Shown piece by piece: positions 32,317 to 41,327 of a DNA stretch of 64,000 nt. The stretch covers positions 2,418,001 to 2,482,000 of the forward strand of contig CP108400.1 of the NCBI GenBank assembly GCA_045039925.1. Direction: 5' to 3'. Numbering within the stretch: position 1 is the stretch's first letter; the number at the start of each line of letters is the position of its first letter. The notes below the pieces were generated by a model. That model did not search any database. It saw only the letters and a program-made list of their open reading frames with translations, and had not been told where the DNA came from. The translations under genes were made by a program, and so were the position numbers. This DNA comes from Yinghuangia sp045039925. GTDB lineage: Bacteria > Actinomycetota > Actinomycetes > Streptomycetales > Streptomycetaceae.

Positions 32317-33198
32317 GTGAGCGATCTTCCCGAGGACCGCCCGGTCGCGTTCGCAGGCGGCCGAGCCGAGAGCTTCGTCGACCTCCTGAGCCTCGACGAG
32401 ATCGAGCAGAACATCTTCCGCGGCACCTGCCACGCGGGGGCGCCGCTGCGCGCCTTCGGCGGGCAGGTGGCCGCGCAGGCCCTGGTCGCGGCCGGGCGTA
32501 CCGTCACGGCCGACCGGCACGTGCACTCTCTGCACGCCTATTTCCTGCGCCCGGGCCGCACGACCTCGCCGATCATCTACCTGGTCGACCGGGTGCGCGA
32601 CGGGCGGTCCTTCACCACGCGGCGCGTGATGGCGGTGCAGAACGGCGAAACGATCTTCACCCTGTCCGCGTCGTTCAAGGTCCCCGAGGACACCCCCGAG
32701 CACCGCCGCGCGATGCCGGACGTGCCGCGCCCCGAGGACCTGCCCGACCCGTACGAGGGCCTTCCCCGCTCCGCCCGCGACCACTACGAGGTCTCGCAGA
32801 CCCGGCTGGTCATGGACCTGCGGTTCGTCCCCAAGGACCCGGGCTCCGTCACACACCTCACCGACGGCATCCCGCACCAGCGCGTGTGGATGAAGGCCGC
32901 CGAGAAGCTGCCGGACGACCCGCTGCTGCACGTGTGCGCGATGGCGTACATGTCCGACCTCACCCTGGCCGGCACCGCCGCCGCCCCGCACATCACCGAC
33001 CCGCAGAACCTCCAGATGGCGTCCCTCGACCACGCCATGTGGTTCCACCGCCCGTTCCGGGCCGACGAGTGGCTGCTGTTCGCGCAGGCCTCCCCCACCG
33101 CCCAGGACGCCCGCGGCTTCGCCATCGGCGAGTTCTACAACCACGACGGCGTCCTCGTAGCCCACGCCGTCCAGGAAGCCGTCATCCGCCAGCACTGA
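32317..33198 (+). CDS. tesB: acyl-CoA thioesterase II
   Basis: A 293-residue double-hotdog thioesterase of the TesB family. The N-terminal hotdog shows FRGTCHAGAPLRAFGGQVAAQAL and SLHAYFLRPGR; the C-terminal hotdog shows CAMAYMSDLTLAG with the catalytic Asp and LQMASLDHAMWFHRPFRADEW. TesB hydrolyses medium- to long-chain acyl-CoA to free acid and CoA in the cytoplasm. The length is normal for the family. GTG start at 32317; the sequence before it gives only a weak AAGG ribosome site. It appears monocistronic. Confidence 0.95.
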   Translation: MSDLPEDRPVAFAGGRAESFVDLLSLDEIEQNIFRGTCHAGAPLRAFGGQVAAQALVAAGRTVTADRHVHSLHAYFLRPGRTTSPIIYLVDRVRDGRSFTTRRVMAVQNGETIFTLSASFKVPEDTPEHRRAMPDVPRPEDLPDPYEGLPRSARDHYEVSQTRLVMDLRFVPKDPGSVTHLTDGIPHQRVWMKAAEKLPDDPLLHVCAMAYMSDLTLAGTAAAPHITDPQNLQMASLDHAMWFHRPFRADEWLLFAQASPTAQDARGFAIGEFYNHDGVLVAHAVQEAVIRQH

Positions 33199-33286
33199 CC
33201 CCTGTCAGTACGCACCGCCTCGGGCCGCGCTACGGCGTCCGGGGGACGGGCCGGTACGGCGGGGTCGGCGGGGCGTTGAGCAGGGC

Positions 33287-33781
33287 ATGGCCAGTTCTGA
33301 TGACGCCGCCGAGCGGTCCCCTGCCGGACATCCGGGGCCGACGCCGATGAGAATCGCCTTCGCGCTGCGCGAGGCGGTCGAGGGTGTGCCGTTCGCCGAG
33401 GCGGTGGTGGAAGTCGACGCCGACTCGTACCCGGTGCTGCTCAGCCAGGCGCAGGAGAGCGGCTTCGTGCTCGCCACCGGCGAGCCGCCGATGACGACTG
33501 CCGAAGTGCAGGTGCGGAGCGGGCTGTTCACGAGTTTGTCGATGGTCGGCGAGCGGCAGGTGTGGGAGATGGCCCCGCCGGCGCCGGTCGCCAGTGCGTG
33601 GACCGACGCCGCGTCGCTGCACGGGGCCGCGGTCGTCTCGATCCTGGCACCGGGGACCTGGCCGACCGACCTCGCCGACCTGTCACCGGAGGAAGCCGCG
33701 GCCCGTTTCTCACGCCGCCTCGACAAGGCCCGCGAGACAGGCCGCATGCTCCACGGCGCCGCCCGGGTCGTGCACGCCTGA
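33287..33781 (+). CDS. hypothetical protein
   Basis: A 164-residue soluble protein that I cannot place. It has one likely domain (MRIAFALREAVEGVPFAEAVVEVD, then LLSQAQESGFVLATGEPPMTTAEVQ, then a C-terminal helix ARFSRRLDKARETGRML). The coding potential is good by third-position G/C. The ATG at 33287 gives 20 extra polar residues; the ATG at 33347 (MRIAF) may be the true start. It lies 88 bp after tesB on the same strand. Confidence 0.6.
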   Translation: MASSDDAAERSPAGHPGPTPMRIAFALREAVEGVPFAEAVVEVDADSYPVLLSQAQESGFVLATGEPPMTTAEVQVRSGLFTSLSMVGERQVWEMAPPAPVASAWTDAASLHGAAVVSILAPGTWPTDLADLSPEEAAARFSRRLDKARETGRMLHGAARVVHA

Positions 33782-33810
33782 GCGCGCCGGAACGACGTAG
33801 GGGGGCGGGT

Positions 33811-34626
33811 TCAGTCCTCCAGCACGCCGACGCCCGCGAACAGCCAGGCGGAGGCTCGTGGATCGGCGGAGTCGGGACGCCACAGACCGGGCCGAACCAG
33901 GCCGGGGTCGAGCATGCCGAAGCCGTCGAAGAACTCCGCGACACGCGCGTGCGGGCGGAACACCACGGTCGATGTCGCGTGCCGGTAGGCGTCTTCCGTG
34001 CGGGCGACGTCGACGGCCTGCATTCCGTCGGTGGTCAGGTGCGAGATCACCACATGACTCCCGGGCGCCATGTGTGCGCGGTACGCCGCCACGATCGCGG
34101 CCGGCTCCTCGTCGTCGCGCACGAAGTGCAGAACGGCCACGAACAGCACGGCGATCGGCCGGCTGAAGTCCAGGAGCCGGGCGACCTCGGGATGCCCCAG
34201 GACGGCGTCGGGGTCGCGGACGTCGGCGGTGATCACGGTCGTGCTCTCGTTGTCGGCGAGGAGCGCGCGGCCGTGCGCGAGCACGATCGGGTCGTTGTCG
34301 ACGTACACGACCCGGGCGTCCGGGTTGACGCCCTGCGCGATCTCGTGGACGTTGCCCCGGGTCGGCAGCCCCGCCCCGAGGTCGAGGAACTGGTCGACGC
34401 CGAGCTCGGCGAGATGGCGGACCGCGCGTTGCAGGAAGTGCCGGTTCTCCCAGGCGTTTTCCCGCGCCCCGGGCACCGCCTTCATGGCCAGGTCGGCAGC
34501 GGCCCGGTCCACCGGGAAGTTGTCTTTTCCGCCCAGGTAGTAGTCGTACATGCGCGCGGTACTCGGCCGGGAGACGTCGATCCCCCGCGGGTTCCAGCCC
34601 TCAAGCTCGTCTTCCAGCGCTGCCAT
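33811..34626 (-). CDS. DUF574-type S-adenosylmethionine methyltransferase
   Basis: A 271-residue protein of the Streptomyces DUF574 methyltransferase family. It shows PSTARMYDYYLGGKDNFPVDR at the N-terminus, the SAM-binding motif QFLDLGAGLPTRGNVHEIAQ, VVYVDNDPIVLAHGRALL for ribose contact, and LLDFSRPIAVLFVAVLHFVRD. The family is greatly expanded in Streptomyces and its substrates are largely unknown. Start: ATG 34626 with a G-rich ribosome site. It diverges from an SRPBCC gene whose start is about 100 bp away. Confidence 0.92.
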   Translation of the reverse strand: MAALEDELEGWNPRGIDVSRPSTARMYDYYLGGKDNFPVDRAAADLAMKAVPGARENAWENRHFLQRAVRHLAELGVDQFLDLGAGLPTRGNVHEIAQGVNPDARVVYVDNDPIVLAHGRALLADNESTTVITADVRDPDAVLGHPEVARLLDFSRPIAVLFVAVLHFVRDDEEPAAIVAAYRAHMAPGSHVVISHLTTDGMQAVDVARTEDAYRHATSTVVFRPHARVAEFFDGFGMLDPGLVRPGLWRPDSADPRASAWLFAGVGVLED

Positions 34627-34729
34627 GCCGTGCCCCCGTTCCGGCCGCCCCCTGCGGCCGTCGGCGGTGAGCCTACTGGGGTCGGCCGGCCAGTTGCACC
34701 GCAACGAGAATCCCGCGCAGGATGGGGGC

Positions 34730-35233
34730 ATGCCGCTGGTCGAAGCCACTGTCGAGGTGCCCGTCGATATTGCGACGGCCTTTGCCGTGTCGCAGACGAC
34801 CGGCGAAGTGCGTAAGCGTTGGGATCCGTTCATCCGCAGGCAGCGGTTTCTGGACGGGGCCACCGAGCCCGCCAAGGGCGTGCGGACGTTGACGGTCCAT
34901 CGGGCCGGGTTCCGGATGGTGAGCGAGTACGTGTCCTACCAGCCGCCCACCAACGTCGGTATGCGGATGGTCGAGGGCTCGTGGTTCTTCGCCAAGATGG
35001 GCGGGGGCTGGCGCTTCACGCCGGTGGAGGGGCACCCCGACCGTACGCTCGCGGTGTGGCGCTACAACTTCGGCTGCCGCCCGCGCTGGCTTGCGCCGCT
35101 TGCCGACCGGATCGGCACCGTCGTGCTGCGGCGTGAGATCAAGCGCCGGATCGCCCACTACGCGCGGGGCTGTTCGGATCCGGTGGTCCTGGCCGCCGCC
35201 CGTGGGGAGACGCCTTCGTCTTCCCCCGCCTGA
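34730..35233 (+). CDS. SRPBCC family protein
   Basis: A 167-residue START/Bet v1-like protein: EATVEVPVDIATAFAVSQTTGEVRKRWDP at the N-terminus, a core with FFAKMGGGWRFTPV and a long C-terminal helix RREIKRRIAHYARG. It is likely to bind a small hydrophobic ligand; no catalytic set can be assigned. ATG 34730 with AGGA 7 nt upstream. A 7-bp palindrome (35230-35244) overlaps its stop. Confidence 0.85.
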   Translation: MPLVEATVEVPVDIATAFAVSQTTGEVRKRWDPFIRRQRFLDGATEPAKGVRTLTVHRAGFRMVSEYVSYQPPTNVGMRMVEGSWFFAKMGGGWRFTPVEGHPDRTLAVWRYNFGCRPRWLAPLADRIGTVVLRREIKRRIAHYARGCSDPVVLAAARGETPSSSPA

Positions 35234-35259
35234 CGGACCGTCAGCACACCGCAGGCGGG

Positions 35260-36489
35260 TCAGGTACGCGTTCCCGGCTCGGCGGCCCCAACGGCGCCGC
35301 CCGCGCGCAGGGCGGCGATCTCGTCGGCGGGGTACCCCAGTTCGGCCAGCACCGCGTCGGTCTGTTCGCCGAGTGCCGGGATCGCGCCCATGGGCTGCTC
35401 GTACCCGGCGATCACCGGCGGCGGCAGCAGCGCCGGTACGGGGCCGCCCGGAGTGTCGATCTCGCGCCAGCGGTCCCGCGCGGCGAGGTGCGGGTGCGCG
35501 ATGACGTCGCTGGGGGTGTTGTAGCGCGAGTTGCCGATACCCGCCGCGTCGGCGCGGCTCTGCACGTCGGCCAGCGAATGCCGCGCGCACCAGGCGGCAA
35601 TCGCCTCGTCCAACACCTCGCGCGCCAGCACCCGGTCGGCGTTCCCGGCGAAGCGCGCGTCGTCCGCGAGGTCGGGGCGTGCGATCAGCTCCCGGGCGAG
35701 GCGCTGCCATTCGCGGTCGTTGGTGGTGCCGAGGACGACTGTGTGCCCGTCGGCCGTGCGGTACGCGCCGTACGGCGCCACCGCGGGCGAGCCCATCCCG
35801 ATCGGCACCTGGTCGACGCCGGAGTGCCGCGTGTACGTCAGCGCGTACCCCATCATCTCGGCCATCGTGTCGAACATGCTCACCGACACCGCGGGGCCGA
35901 CCGCGGTCGCGTGCCCGCGACCGCGCCCGGCGAGCAGCGCCAGCACCGAGATCGCCGCGTACAAGCCCGTGCACACGTCGGCCATCGGCGGCCCGGGCTT
36001 GGCCGGGGCCCCGGGATGACCGGTGATCGAACAGGCCCCCGACTCGGCCTGCACCAGCAGGTCGTACGCCCGCTTGTGGGACAGCGGACCGCCCGGGCCG
36101 TAGCCGTCGACCTCGACCGCGATGAGCTCCGGGTGCCGCGCCGCGAGGTCGTCCGGCGCGATGCCCAACTTGGCGGTGGCACCGGGGGCGAGGTTGGAGA
36201 CCAGCACGTCCGCCCGGTCGAGCAGCCGGTGCAGGACCGCCATCCCGGCCGGGTCCTTGAGGTCGAGCGCCACCGACTCCTTGCCCCGGTTGAGCCACAC
36301 GAAGTGCGCGGCCTGGCCGTGCACGACGTCGTCGTAGTGCCGGGCGAAGTCGCCGCCCCTGGGGTTCTCCACCTTGATGACGCGCGCCCCGAAGTCGCCG
36401 AGCGTACGCGTGCACATCGGTGCGGACACCGCCTGTTCGAGGGTCACGACAGTGACTCCCGTGAGCGGCCCGTCGCTCTGCCCGGACAT
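35260..36489 (-). CDS. class III CoA transferase (CaiB/BaiF family)
   Basis: A 409-residue family III CoA transferase: LTGVTVVTLEQAVSAPMCTRTLGDFGARVIKVENP at the N-terminus, FVWLNRGKESVALDLKDP and the catalytic aspartate D171 in PPMADVCTGLYAAI. These enzymes move CoA between carboxylic acids through an aspartyl-CoA anhydride. The gene is coupled to the MFS gene upstream: an ATG at 36495 overlaps its stop (ATGA), while the ATG at 36489 has better spacing from GCGGGG. The pairing suggests that the transported or co-regulated compound is a carboxylic acid or CoA thioester precursor. Confidence 0.93.
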   Translation of the reverse strand: MSGQSDGPLTGVTVVTLEQAVSAPMCTRTLGDFGARVIKVENPRGGDFARHYDDVVHGQAAHFVWLNRGKESVALDLKDPAGMAVLHRLLDRADVLVSNLAPGATAKLGIAPDDLAARHPELIAVEVDGYGPGGPLSHKRAYDLLVQAESGACSITGHPGAPAKPGPPMADVCTGLYAAISVLALLAGRGRGHATAVGPAVSVSMFDTMAEMMGYALTYTRHSGVDQVPIGMGSPAVAPYGAYRTADGHTVVLGTTNDREWQRLARELIARPDLADDARFAGNADRVLAREVLDEAIAAWCARHSLADVQSRADAAGIGNSRYNTPSDVIAHPHLAARDRWREIDTPGGPVPALLPPPVIAGYEQPMGAIPALGEQTDAVLAELGYPADEIAALRAGGAVGAAEPGTRT

Positions 36490-36491
36490 GG

Positions 36492-37961
36492 TCATCCCCG
36501 CATCGTAGTCACGGCGTCGGGCGTACGACCGGGTTCGGTGCGGGAGTTCGCCGCCTCGCGGGGGCCGCGGCCGGGGATGGCCGAGGCGATCGCGGCGGCG
36601 AGCAGGGCCATGCCGCAGCCGATGAGCATGCCGGTGCGGAAGCCGCCCTCGGACGGCAGCACGTGGCCGCCGAAGTCGGTCGTCATCTGGGAGAGGATCA
36701 CGCCGACCAGGGCCGCCGCCACCGCGGTTCCGATGGCGCGCATCAGCGTGTTGAAGCCGTTCGCCGACGCGGTCTCCGACTCGGGCACCGCCGCCATGAT
36801 CAGGGCGGGCATCGCGCCGTAGCCGAGGCCGATCCCGGCGTTGACCACGCAGCTGACGACCATGACCGTCCACGGCGACCCCATCAGGGCGAGGGACGAG
36901 CCGTAGCCGAGGGCCATGACCAGCGCGCCGACGATCAGCGTGGTCTTCGGTCCGCGCGCGGCCGACAGGCGGGCGCCGACCGGCGACAGCGCCATCATCA
37001 TCAGCCCGGCGGGAGCCATCCACAGGCCCATCGCGAGCATCGACTGGCCGAGGCCGTAGCCGGTGGCCTCGGGGAGTTGCAGCAGCTGAGGGAGGATCAG
37101 CGCCTGGGCGTACATGGAGAATCCGAGCACGACCGAGGTCGCGTTCGTCAGCAGCACCTGGCGGCGGGCGGCCACGCGCAGATCGACGAGCGGGTCGCGG
37201 GTACGCAGTTCCCACCACCCCCATGCGACCAGCGCGACGACGGCCGCCGCCAGCAGGCCCGTCGTCGTCGCACTCCCCCAGCCCCAGTCGGAGCCCTTCG
37301 AGACGCCGAGGAGCAGGCAGACCAGGCCTGTGCCCAGGCCGACGGCGCCCACGAAGTCGAAGCGGCCGACGTCGGGCCTGGGCGGGGTGGCCGGGATGCG
37401 GAACCAGACCAGGGCCGCGACCAGGGCGCCCAGCGCCGCGGCGGCCCAGAAGAGGATGCGCCAGCTCGTGTTCTCCGCGACGCCGGCCGCGAGCGGCAGA
37501 CCGAGCGCGCCGCCGATGCCCATCGACGAGCTGATGAGCGCGATCGCGGAGCCCATGCGCTCGGGCGGCAGCAGGTCGCGCAGGGCGCTGATGCCCAGCG
37601 GGACCATGCCGGTGCCGAGGCCTTGCAGGGCCCGGCCGATGACCATCGGGGCCAGCGAGCCGGCCAGCGCGCAGACGATCGATCCGACGATGAGCGGGAC
37701 CGCGCAGATCAGCAGCATGCGCCGTTTGCCGTACATGTCGCCGAGCCGTCCCGAGATCGGGGTGGCGACCGCGGCGGACAAGAGGGTGGCGGTGACGGCC
37801 CAGCTGGCGTCGGCGGCGGTGGTGTCGAGCAGGCGCGGCAGCTCGCCGATGAGCGGGACGACGAGGCTGGACATCAGCGACGCGACGATGCCCGCGAACG
37901 CGAGTACGCCGACAATTCCGCCGGTTCCGCGTGCCTTGGCGGCGGGCGTGGTGGTGTCCAC
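36492..37961 (-). CDS. MFS transporter, 14-helix DHA2 type
   Basis: A 489-residue major facilitator protein with about 14 hydrophobic helices. It has the motif A-like loop SGRLGDMYGKRRMLL after helix 2 and the motif C-like segment SSSMGIGGALGLPLA typical of drug-proton antiporters. GTG 37961 with GGAG 8 nt upstream. It heads an operon with the CoA transferase and faces a MarR gene across a long palindromic operator, a standard arrangement for substrate-induced efflux. The exported compound is unknown. Confidence 0.92.
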   Translation of the reverse strand: MDTTTPAAKARGTGGIVGVLAFAGIVASLMSSLVVPLIGELPRLLDTTAADASWAVTATLLSAAVATPISGRLGDMYGKRRMLLICAVPLIVGSIVCALAGSLAPMVIGRALQGLGTGMVPLGISALRDLLPPERMGSAIALISSSMGIGGALGLPLAAGVAENTSWRILFWAAAALGALVAALVWFRIPATPPRPDVGRFDFVGAVGLGTGLVCLLLGVSKGSDWGWGSATTTGLLAAAVVALVAWGWWELRTRDPLVDLRVAARRQVLLTNATSVVLGFSMYAQALILPQLLQLPEATGYGLGQSMLAMGLWMAPAGLMMMALSPVGARLSAARGPKTTLIVGALVMALGYGSSLALMGSPWTVMVVSCVVNAGIGLGYGAMPALIMAAVPESETASANGFNTLMRAIGTAVAAALVGVILSQMTTDFGGHVLPSEGGFRTGMLIGCGMALLAAAIASAIPGRGPREAANSRTEPGRTPDAVTTMRG

Positions 37962-38003
37962 CGATGGGTCTCCGATCTCCGCACACGTGGGATGTGCACC
38001 GTA

Positions 38004-38032
38004 CACGTCATGTGCACGATGCACATGACGTG
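38004..38032. promoter_or_regulatory. 29-bp palindromic operator between MFS and MarR genes
   Basis: Two perfect 13-bp arms, CACGTCATGTGCA (38004-38016) and TGCACATGACGTG (38020-38032), flank a 3-bp CGA centre. Related half-sites (GATGTGCAC, CATGTGTAG, GCATGTGCC) lie on either side between 37991 and 38072. It is the likely MarR binding site, controlling both the MFS operon and marR itself. Confidence 0.75.
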
Positions 38033-38134
38033 CAGTACACATATCATGTGTAGAGCACACAACGCATGTGCCCTGCACAGCGTGTGTAGGCTCCGAGCCG
38101 CACACACCCGGCAGGCGCGGACAGTGGGAGAGCA

Positions 38135-38605
38135 GTGGGAGACCGAAAGCACGGGAACAAGCCCACGCACCTGATCGAGTTCGAGACCATGCTGCTCACC
38201 CGGCACACCCACATGTCGGCCCGGTCGCGCGGGGACGAGGGGCACCTCGACCGCACCAGCTACGTCCTGCTGAGCCGCATCAGCGTGGAAGGGCCGATGT
38301 CCATCCGGCAGCTGAGCGAGGCGTTCGGCCTGGACGCCTCCACGCTCAACCGCAAGACCGCGGCGATGCTGGCGGCGGGACTGCTCGAACGCATCCCCGA
38401 CTCGGAGGGCGGCATCGCCCGCAAGTTCCGGATCACCGGGGAGGGCGAGAAACGGCTGACCTCGGAGCGGGACGAGATGGTCGGCGGCCTGGAGCGGGTC
38501 CTGGCGGACTGGACTCCCGAAGAGGTCACCGCGTTCGCGGGCATGCTCCAGCGGTTCAACACCGCGATCGAGGATCTGGCGGGACGCCCGTGGCCGCGGC
38601 CGTGA
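38135..38605 (+). CDS. MarR-family transcriptional regulator
   Basis: A 156-residue winged-helix regulator. The recognition region is GPMSIRQLSEAFGLDASTLNRKTAAML, and the wing follows at ERIPDSEGGIARKFRITGEGEK; flanking helices form the dimer interface. MarR proteins dissociate from operators on binding phenolic or other small ligands. GTG 38135 with GGGAG close by; an in-frame ATG at 38189 is less likely because it would remove the first dimer helix. Divergent from the MFS-CoA transferase operon. Confidence 0.92.
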   Translation: MGDRKHGNKPTHLIEFETMLLTRHTHMSARSRGDEGHLDRTSYVLLSRISVEGPMSIRQLSEAFGLDASTLNRKTAAMLAAGLLERIPDSEGGIARKFRITGEGEKRLTSERDEMVGGLERVLADWTPEEVTAFAGMLQRFNTAIEDLAGRPWPRP

Positions 38606-38737
38606 ACCGGGCGTAGGTGCGCGGAACCTGCCGGACCCTGACGGACCTTACGGACGTTACGGACCCGGCGGACCCGGCACCGGCTGCGTCCGGCCCCGCC
38701 GGAACGGGGACGCGGACCGCAGCCGGGCAGGGCGGCA

Positions 38738-38771
38738 GGGCCTGGCAGGTCCGGCTGGGCCTGCCAGGCCC
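38738..38771. terminator. hairpin between marR and adh
   Basis: Arms GGGCCTGGCAGG (38738-38749) and CCTGCCAGGCCC (38760-38771) with a 10-nt loop lie between the convergent MarR and alcohol dehydrogenase genes. Short ACGGAC repeats precede it (38638-38672). Confidence 0.65.
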
Positions 38772-38791
38772 AGCCGGGGACCGACGCGGGG

Positions 38792-39904
38792 TCACGCGGT
38801 CGCGGACGCCTCGCGCGGGTCCGGGAAGACGACGATCGAGCGGGCGGTCTCGCCGCCGCGGAGGGCGTCGTACCCCTCGTTGACCTCGTCGAGGGTGATG
38901 CGGCGCGAGACCAACTCGTCGAGGTGCAGGCGGCCTTGCAGGTAGAGGTCGACGTAGCGCGGCATGTCGACGGTGAAGTTGTTCGAGCCCATGTGGACGC
39001 CGCGCACCGTCTTGCCCTGGCCCCACAGCGCGTACCCGGGGATCTCGACCGTGGCGGCCATGCCCCCGATGCCGACGACGTAGACGGTCCCGCCCGGCCG
39101 GGTCATCGCGAGTGCCTGCGCCGAGGTGGCCGGGCTGCCCACCGCGTCGAAGACGTGGTCGGCGCCGAGTCCGCCGGTGAGTGCGGAGACCGCCGCGACC
39201 GGGTCGCCCTCCGCGGCGTCGGTGGCTCCGACGGACCGCGCGAGGTCGCGCTTGGCTTCGAGCAGGTCGACCGCGACCACGCGGCCCGCTCCGCGCAGCC
39301 GCGCGCCCTGCACGATGTTGAGCCCCACGCCGCCGCAGCCGATGACCGCGACGGTCTCGCCCGCGCGGATGTCGGCGGTGTTGAACGCGGCGCCCACTCC
39401 CGTGGTGACCGCGCAGCCGACGATCGCCGCGAGGTCGAGCGGCATGTCCTTGGTGATGGCGACGACCGCGTTCTCGTGCAGCAGCATGCGTTCCGCCAGA
39501 CCGCCGACGCCCGCGTTCGCGCCGACGGCCGTGCCGTCCGGCAGCGCGAGGCGGGGCGGCAGAGCCGCGGTGCGCTGGATCGCCTGCTTGTCCTGGCAGA
39601 GCCACGTCTCGCCGCGCAGGCACAGCGCGCACTTGCCGCAGAACGCCGACAGGCACGCGATGACGTGGTCGCCGGGGACGACGCGGGTGACGCCGGGGCC
39701 GACGTCCACCACGACGCCGGAGGCCTCGTGGCCGAGGACCGCGGGGGCGGCGATCGGGATCTTGCCGTCGAGCAGGTGGATGTCCGAATGGCACAGGCCC
39801 GCGGCCGCCGTCGCGACCAGGACCTCGCCCGGACCGGGGGCGGCGGTGTCGATCTCGGCCACGGCCAGCGGTCGGCCGGGCTCGCGGAACAGTGCTGCGC
39901 GCAT
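38792..39904 (-). CDS. zinc-dependent alcohol dehydrogenase (MDR family)
   Basis: A 370-residue medium-chain dehydrogenase. Catalytic zinc ligands are in GLCHSDIHLLDG and GHEASGVV. The structural zinc cluster is SAFCGKCALCLRGETWLC, with four Cys. The Rossmann motif is VAVIGCGGVGLN. It should interconvert primary alcohols and aldehydes with NAD(H). ATG 39904 with GGAGG 7 nt upstream. It is the last gene of the minus-strand set with the keto-acid decarboxylase and hydroxy-acid oxidase, from which a 12-bp repeat array separates it. Confidence 0.92.
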   Translation of the reverse strand: MRAALFREPGRPLAVAEIDTAAPGPGEVLVATAAAGLCHSDIHLLDGKIPIAAPAVLGHEASGVVVDVGPGVTRVVPGDHVIACLSAFCGKCALCLRGETWLCQDKQAIQRTAALPPRLALPDGTAVGANAGVGGLAERMLLHENAVVAITKDMPLDLAAIVGCAVTTGVGAAFNTADIRAGETVAVIGCGGVGLNIVQGARLRGAGRVVAVDLLEAKRDLARSVGATDAAEGDPVAAVSALTGGLGADHVFDAVGSPATSAQALAMTRPGGTVYVVGIGGMAATVEIPGYALWGQGKTVRGVHMGSNNFTVDMPRYVDLYLQGRLHLDELVSRRITLDEVNEGYDALRGGETARSIVVFPDPREASATA

Positions 39905-39925
39905 TCGTACTCCTCCGTACTCCTC

Positions 39926-40029
39926 GGACGTTCCCTCGGGTGCTCCCGCGGACGTTCCCGCGGACGTGCCTTCTGACGTTCCTGCGGACGTTCGCGTCGA
40001 CGTGCGTGCGGACGTTCGCGTGGACGTTC
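39926..40029. repeat. 12-bp minisatellite between oxidase stop and adh start
   Basis: About nine head-to-tail 12-bp units with the core GGACGTTC (for example 39950-39961, 39986-39997 and 40010-40021) fill nearly the whole gap. The array ends exactly at the oxidase stop codon. No gene is supported within it. Confidence 0.85.
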
Positions 40030-41308
40030 AGATCCCGCCCGGCGCCGCGTACGCCCACGCCGCCGGGACGTTGACGCTATGCCGCCCGAGTTCGGACAGG
40101 GTGCGAATGCCCATGAGAGCCATGTCACGCTCGACTTCGGTGTTCAGGATGCGGAGCACCGTGTCGACCCCCGGTCGCCCGCCCGCGGCCAGGCCCCAGA
40201 CCCAGGGGCGCCCGACCATGACCGCCCGTGCGCCGAGCGCCAGGGCCTTCAGGATGTCGGTGCCACGGCGCACTCCCCCGTCCAGCAGGACTTCGACGCC
40301 GGTGCCGTCCAGGGCGTCGGCGACCTCGGGGAGGGCGCGGACGGCGGCGGGCAGTCCGTCGAGCTGCCTGCCGCCGTGGTTGGAGACGATCACGCCGTCG
40401 ACCCCGGCGGCGTGTGCGCGGCGCGCTTGTTCGGCCGTGGTGATGCCCTTGACCAACAGCGGTCCGTCCCACATGCGTCGGACCAGGGCCAGTTCGTCCG
40501 CGGAGAACCCGGGCACGAACTTGGCCTCGAACTTCGTCGCCTGGTGCACCGCGTTCATGCCGCCGGTCACCCCGGTCTCGGCGATGTTGCCCATGCGGAT
40601 TCCCGGTCCGGCGGCGAGTGTTGCCACCCATCGGCCGAACCGGACCGGGTGGCGCACGACTTCGCCGATGTTCTCGCGGCTCAGGTGCGGCGGCATCGTG
40701 AACCCCGTGCGGCGGTCGGCCTCGCGGTTGCCGCCGACCGGGGTGTCGAGGGTGACGACCAGGGCCTCGCAGCCCGCCCGGGCCGCGAGTTCGACGTACG
40801 GGGTGAAGTCGTCGGCGTTGCCCCACGGGTAGAGCTGGAACCACAGCGGCCCCGGGCACTGCTCGGCGATCGCGGTGACGGAGTGGCTGGCCGCCATGCT
40901 CACCGTGAAGACGGTGCCCGCCGCGTGCGCCGCCCCTGCCCCCGCGAACTCCGCGTCCCGGTGCTGGATTCCGGGCATGCCGGTGGGCGCGAGCAGGACC
41001 GGGGAGGCGAGCGTACGGCCGAACAACGTGACGGAGCGGTCGCGTTCCCGCACATCGGTGAGCAGGTTCGGGCGCAACGTCACCTCCTCGAACGAGCGGA
41101 GGTTGGCCCGGTGCGTGACGAAGTCCTCGGCGGCGCTGTCGACGTAGCTGAACGGGAGGGCGCACGAGCGCCTGCGGGCGAGCGCGCGGACGTCCTCGAT
41201 GTTCAGCGGCCCGGCGGCCGGTCCGCCGCGGCCGGTCACCAGCCTGCCGAGGTCGGCGAGCAACGGGCGGGCGAGTGCGGTGAGTCCGCCGAACCGGTCC
41301 TCGGCCAC
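40028..41308 (-). CDS. FMN-dependent 2-hydroxy acid oxidase/dehydrogenase
   Basis: A TIM-barrel flavoprotein of 426 residues related to lactate monooxygenase and glycolate/mandelate oxidases. Landmarks are FSYVDSAAEDFVTHRANLRS, LLAPTGMPGIQHRDAE, the flavin-site LWFQLYPWGNADD, the catalytic His and substrate Arg in GVIVSNHGGRQLDG, and LLDGGVRRGTDILKALALGA for the FMN phosphate. It oxidises an L-2-hydroxy acid to the 2-keto acid. The GTG at 41308 has AGGAAGGAG 6 nt upstream. An ATG at 41434 overlapping the previous stop (ATGA) would add a 42-residue Pro/Thr/Lys-rich extension encoded by the repeats at 41328-41399. Confidence 0.9.
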   Translation of the reverse strand: MAEDRFGGLTALARPLLADLGRLVTGRGGPAAGPLNIEDVRALARRRSCALPFSYVDSAAEDFVTHRANLRSFEEVTLRPNLLTDVRERDRSVTLFGRTLASPVLLAPTGMPGIQHRDAEFAGAGAAHAAGTVFTVSMAASHSVTAIAEQCPGPLWFQLYPWGNADDFTPYVELAARAGCEALVVTLDTPVGGNREADRRTGFTMPPHLSRENIGEVVRHPVRFGRWVATLAAGPGIRMGNIAETGVTGGMNAVHQATKFEAKFVPGFSADELALVRRMWDGPLLVKGITTAEQARRAHAAGVDGVIVSNHGGRQLDGLPAAVRALPEVADALDGTGVEVLLDGGVRRGTDILKALALGARAVMVGRPWVWGLAAGGRPGVDTVLRILNTEVERDMALMGIRTLSELGRHSVNVPAAWAYAAPGGI

Positions 41309-41327
41309 GCGGGTCTCCTTCCTGTTC

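Noticed and set aside
35230..35244. 7-bp palindrome CTGACGG-A-CCGTCAG as operator
   Set aside because: It overlaps the SRPBCC stop between convergent ends; it is too short and badly placed for an operator and weak as a terminator.
39926..40029. Possible CRISPR array
   Set aside because: Units are contiguous 12-bp repeats without spacers, and there are no cas genes.
38556..40058. Long minus-strand open frame reading through the 39926-40029 repeats with NVRG-like peptides
   Set aside because: It runs out of frame through the well-supported alcohol dehydrogenase gene, is Arg-rich as expected for an off-frame in high-GC DNA, and has no ribosome site.
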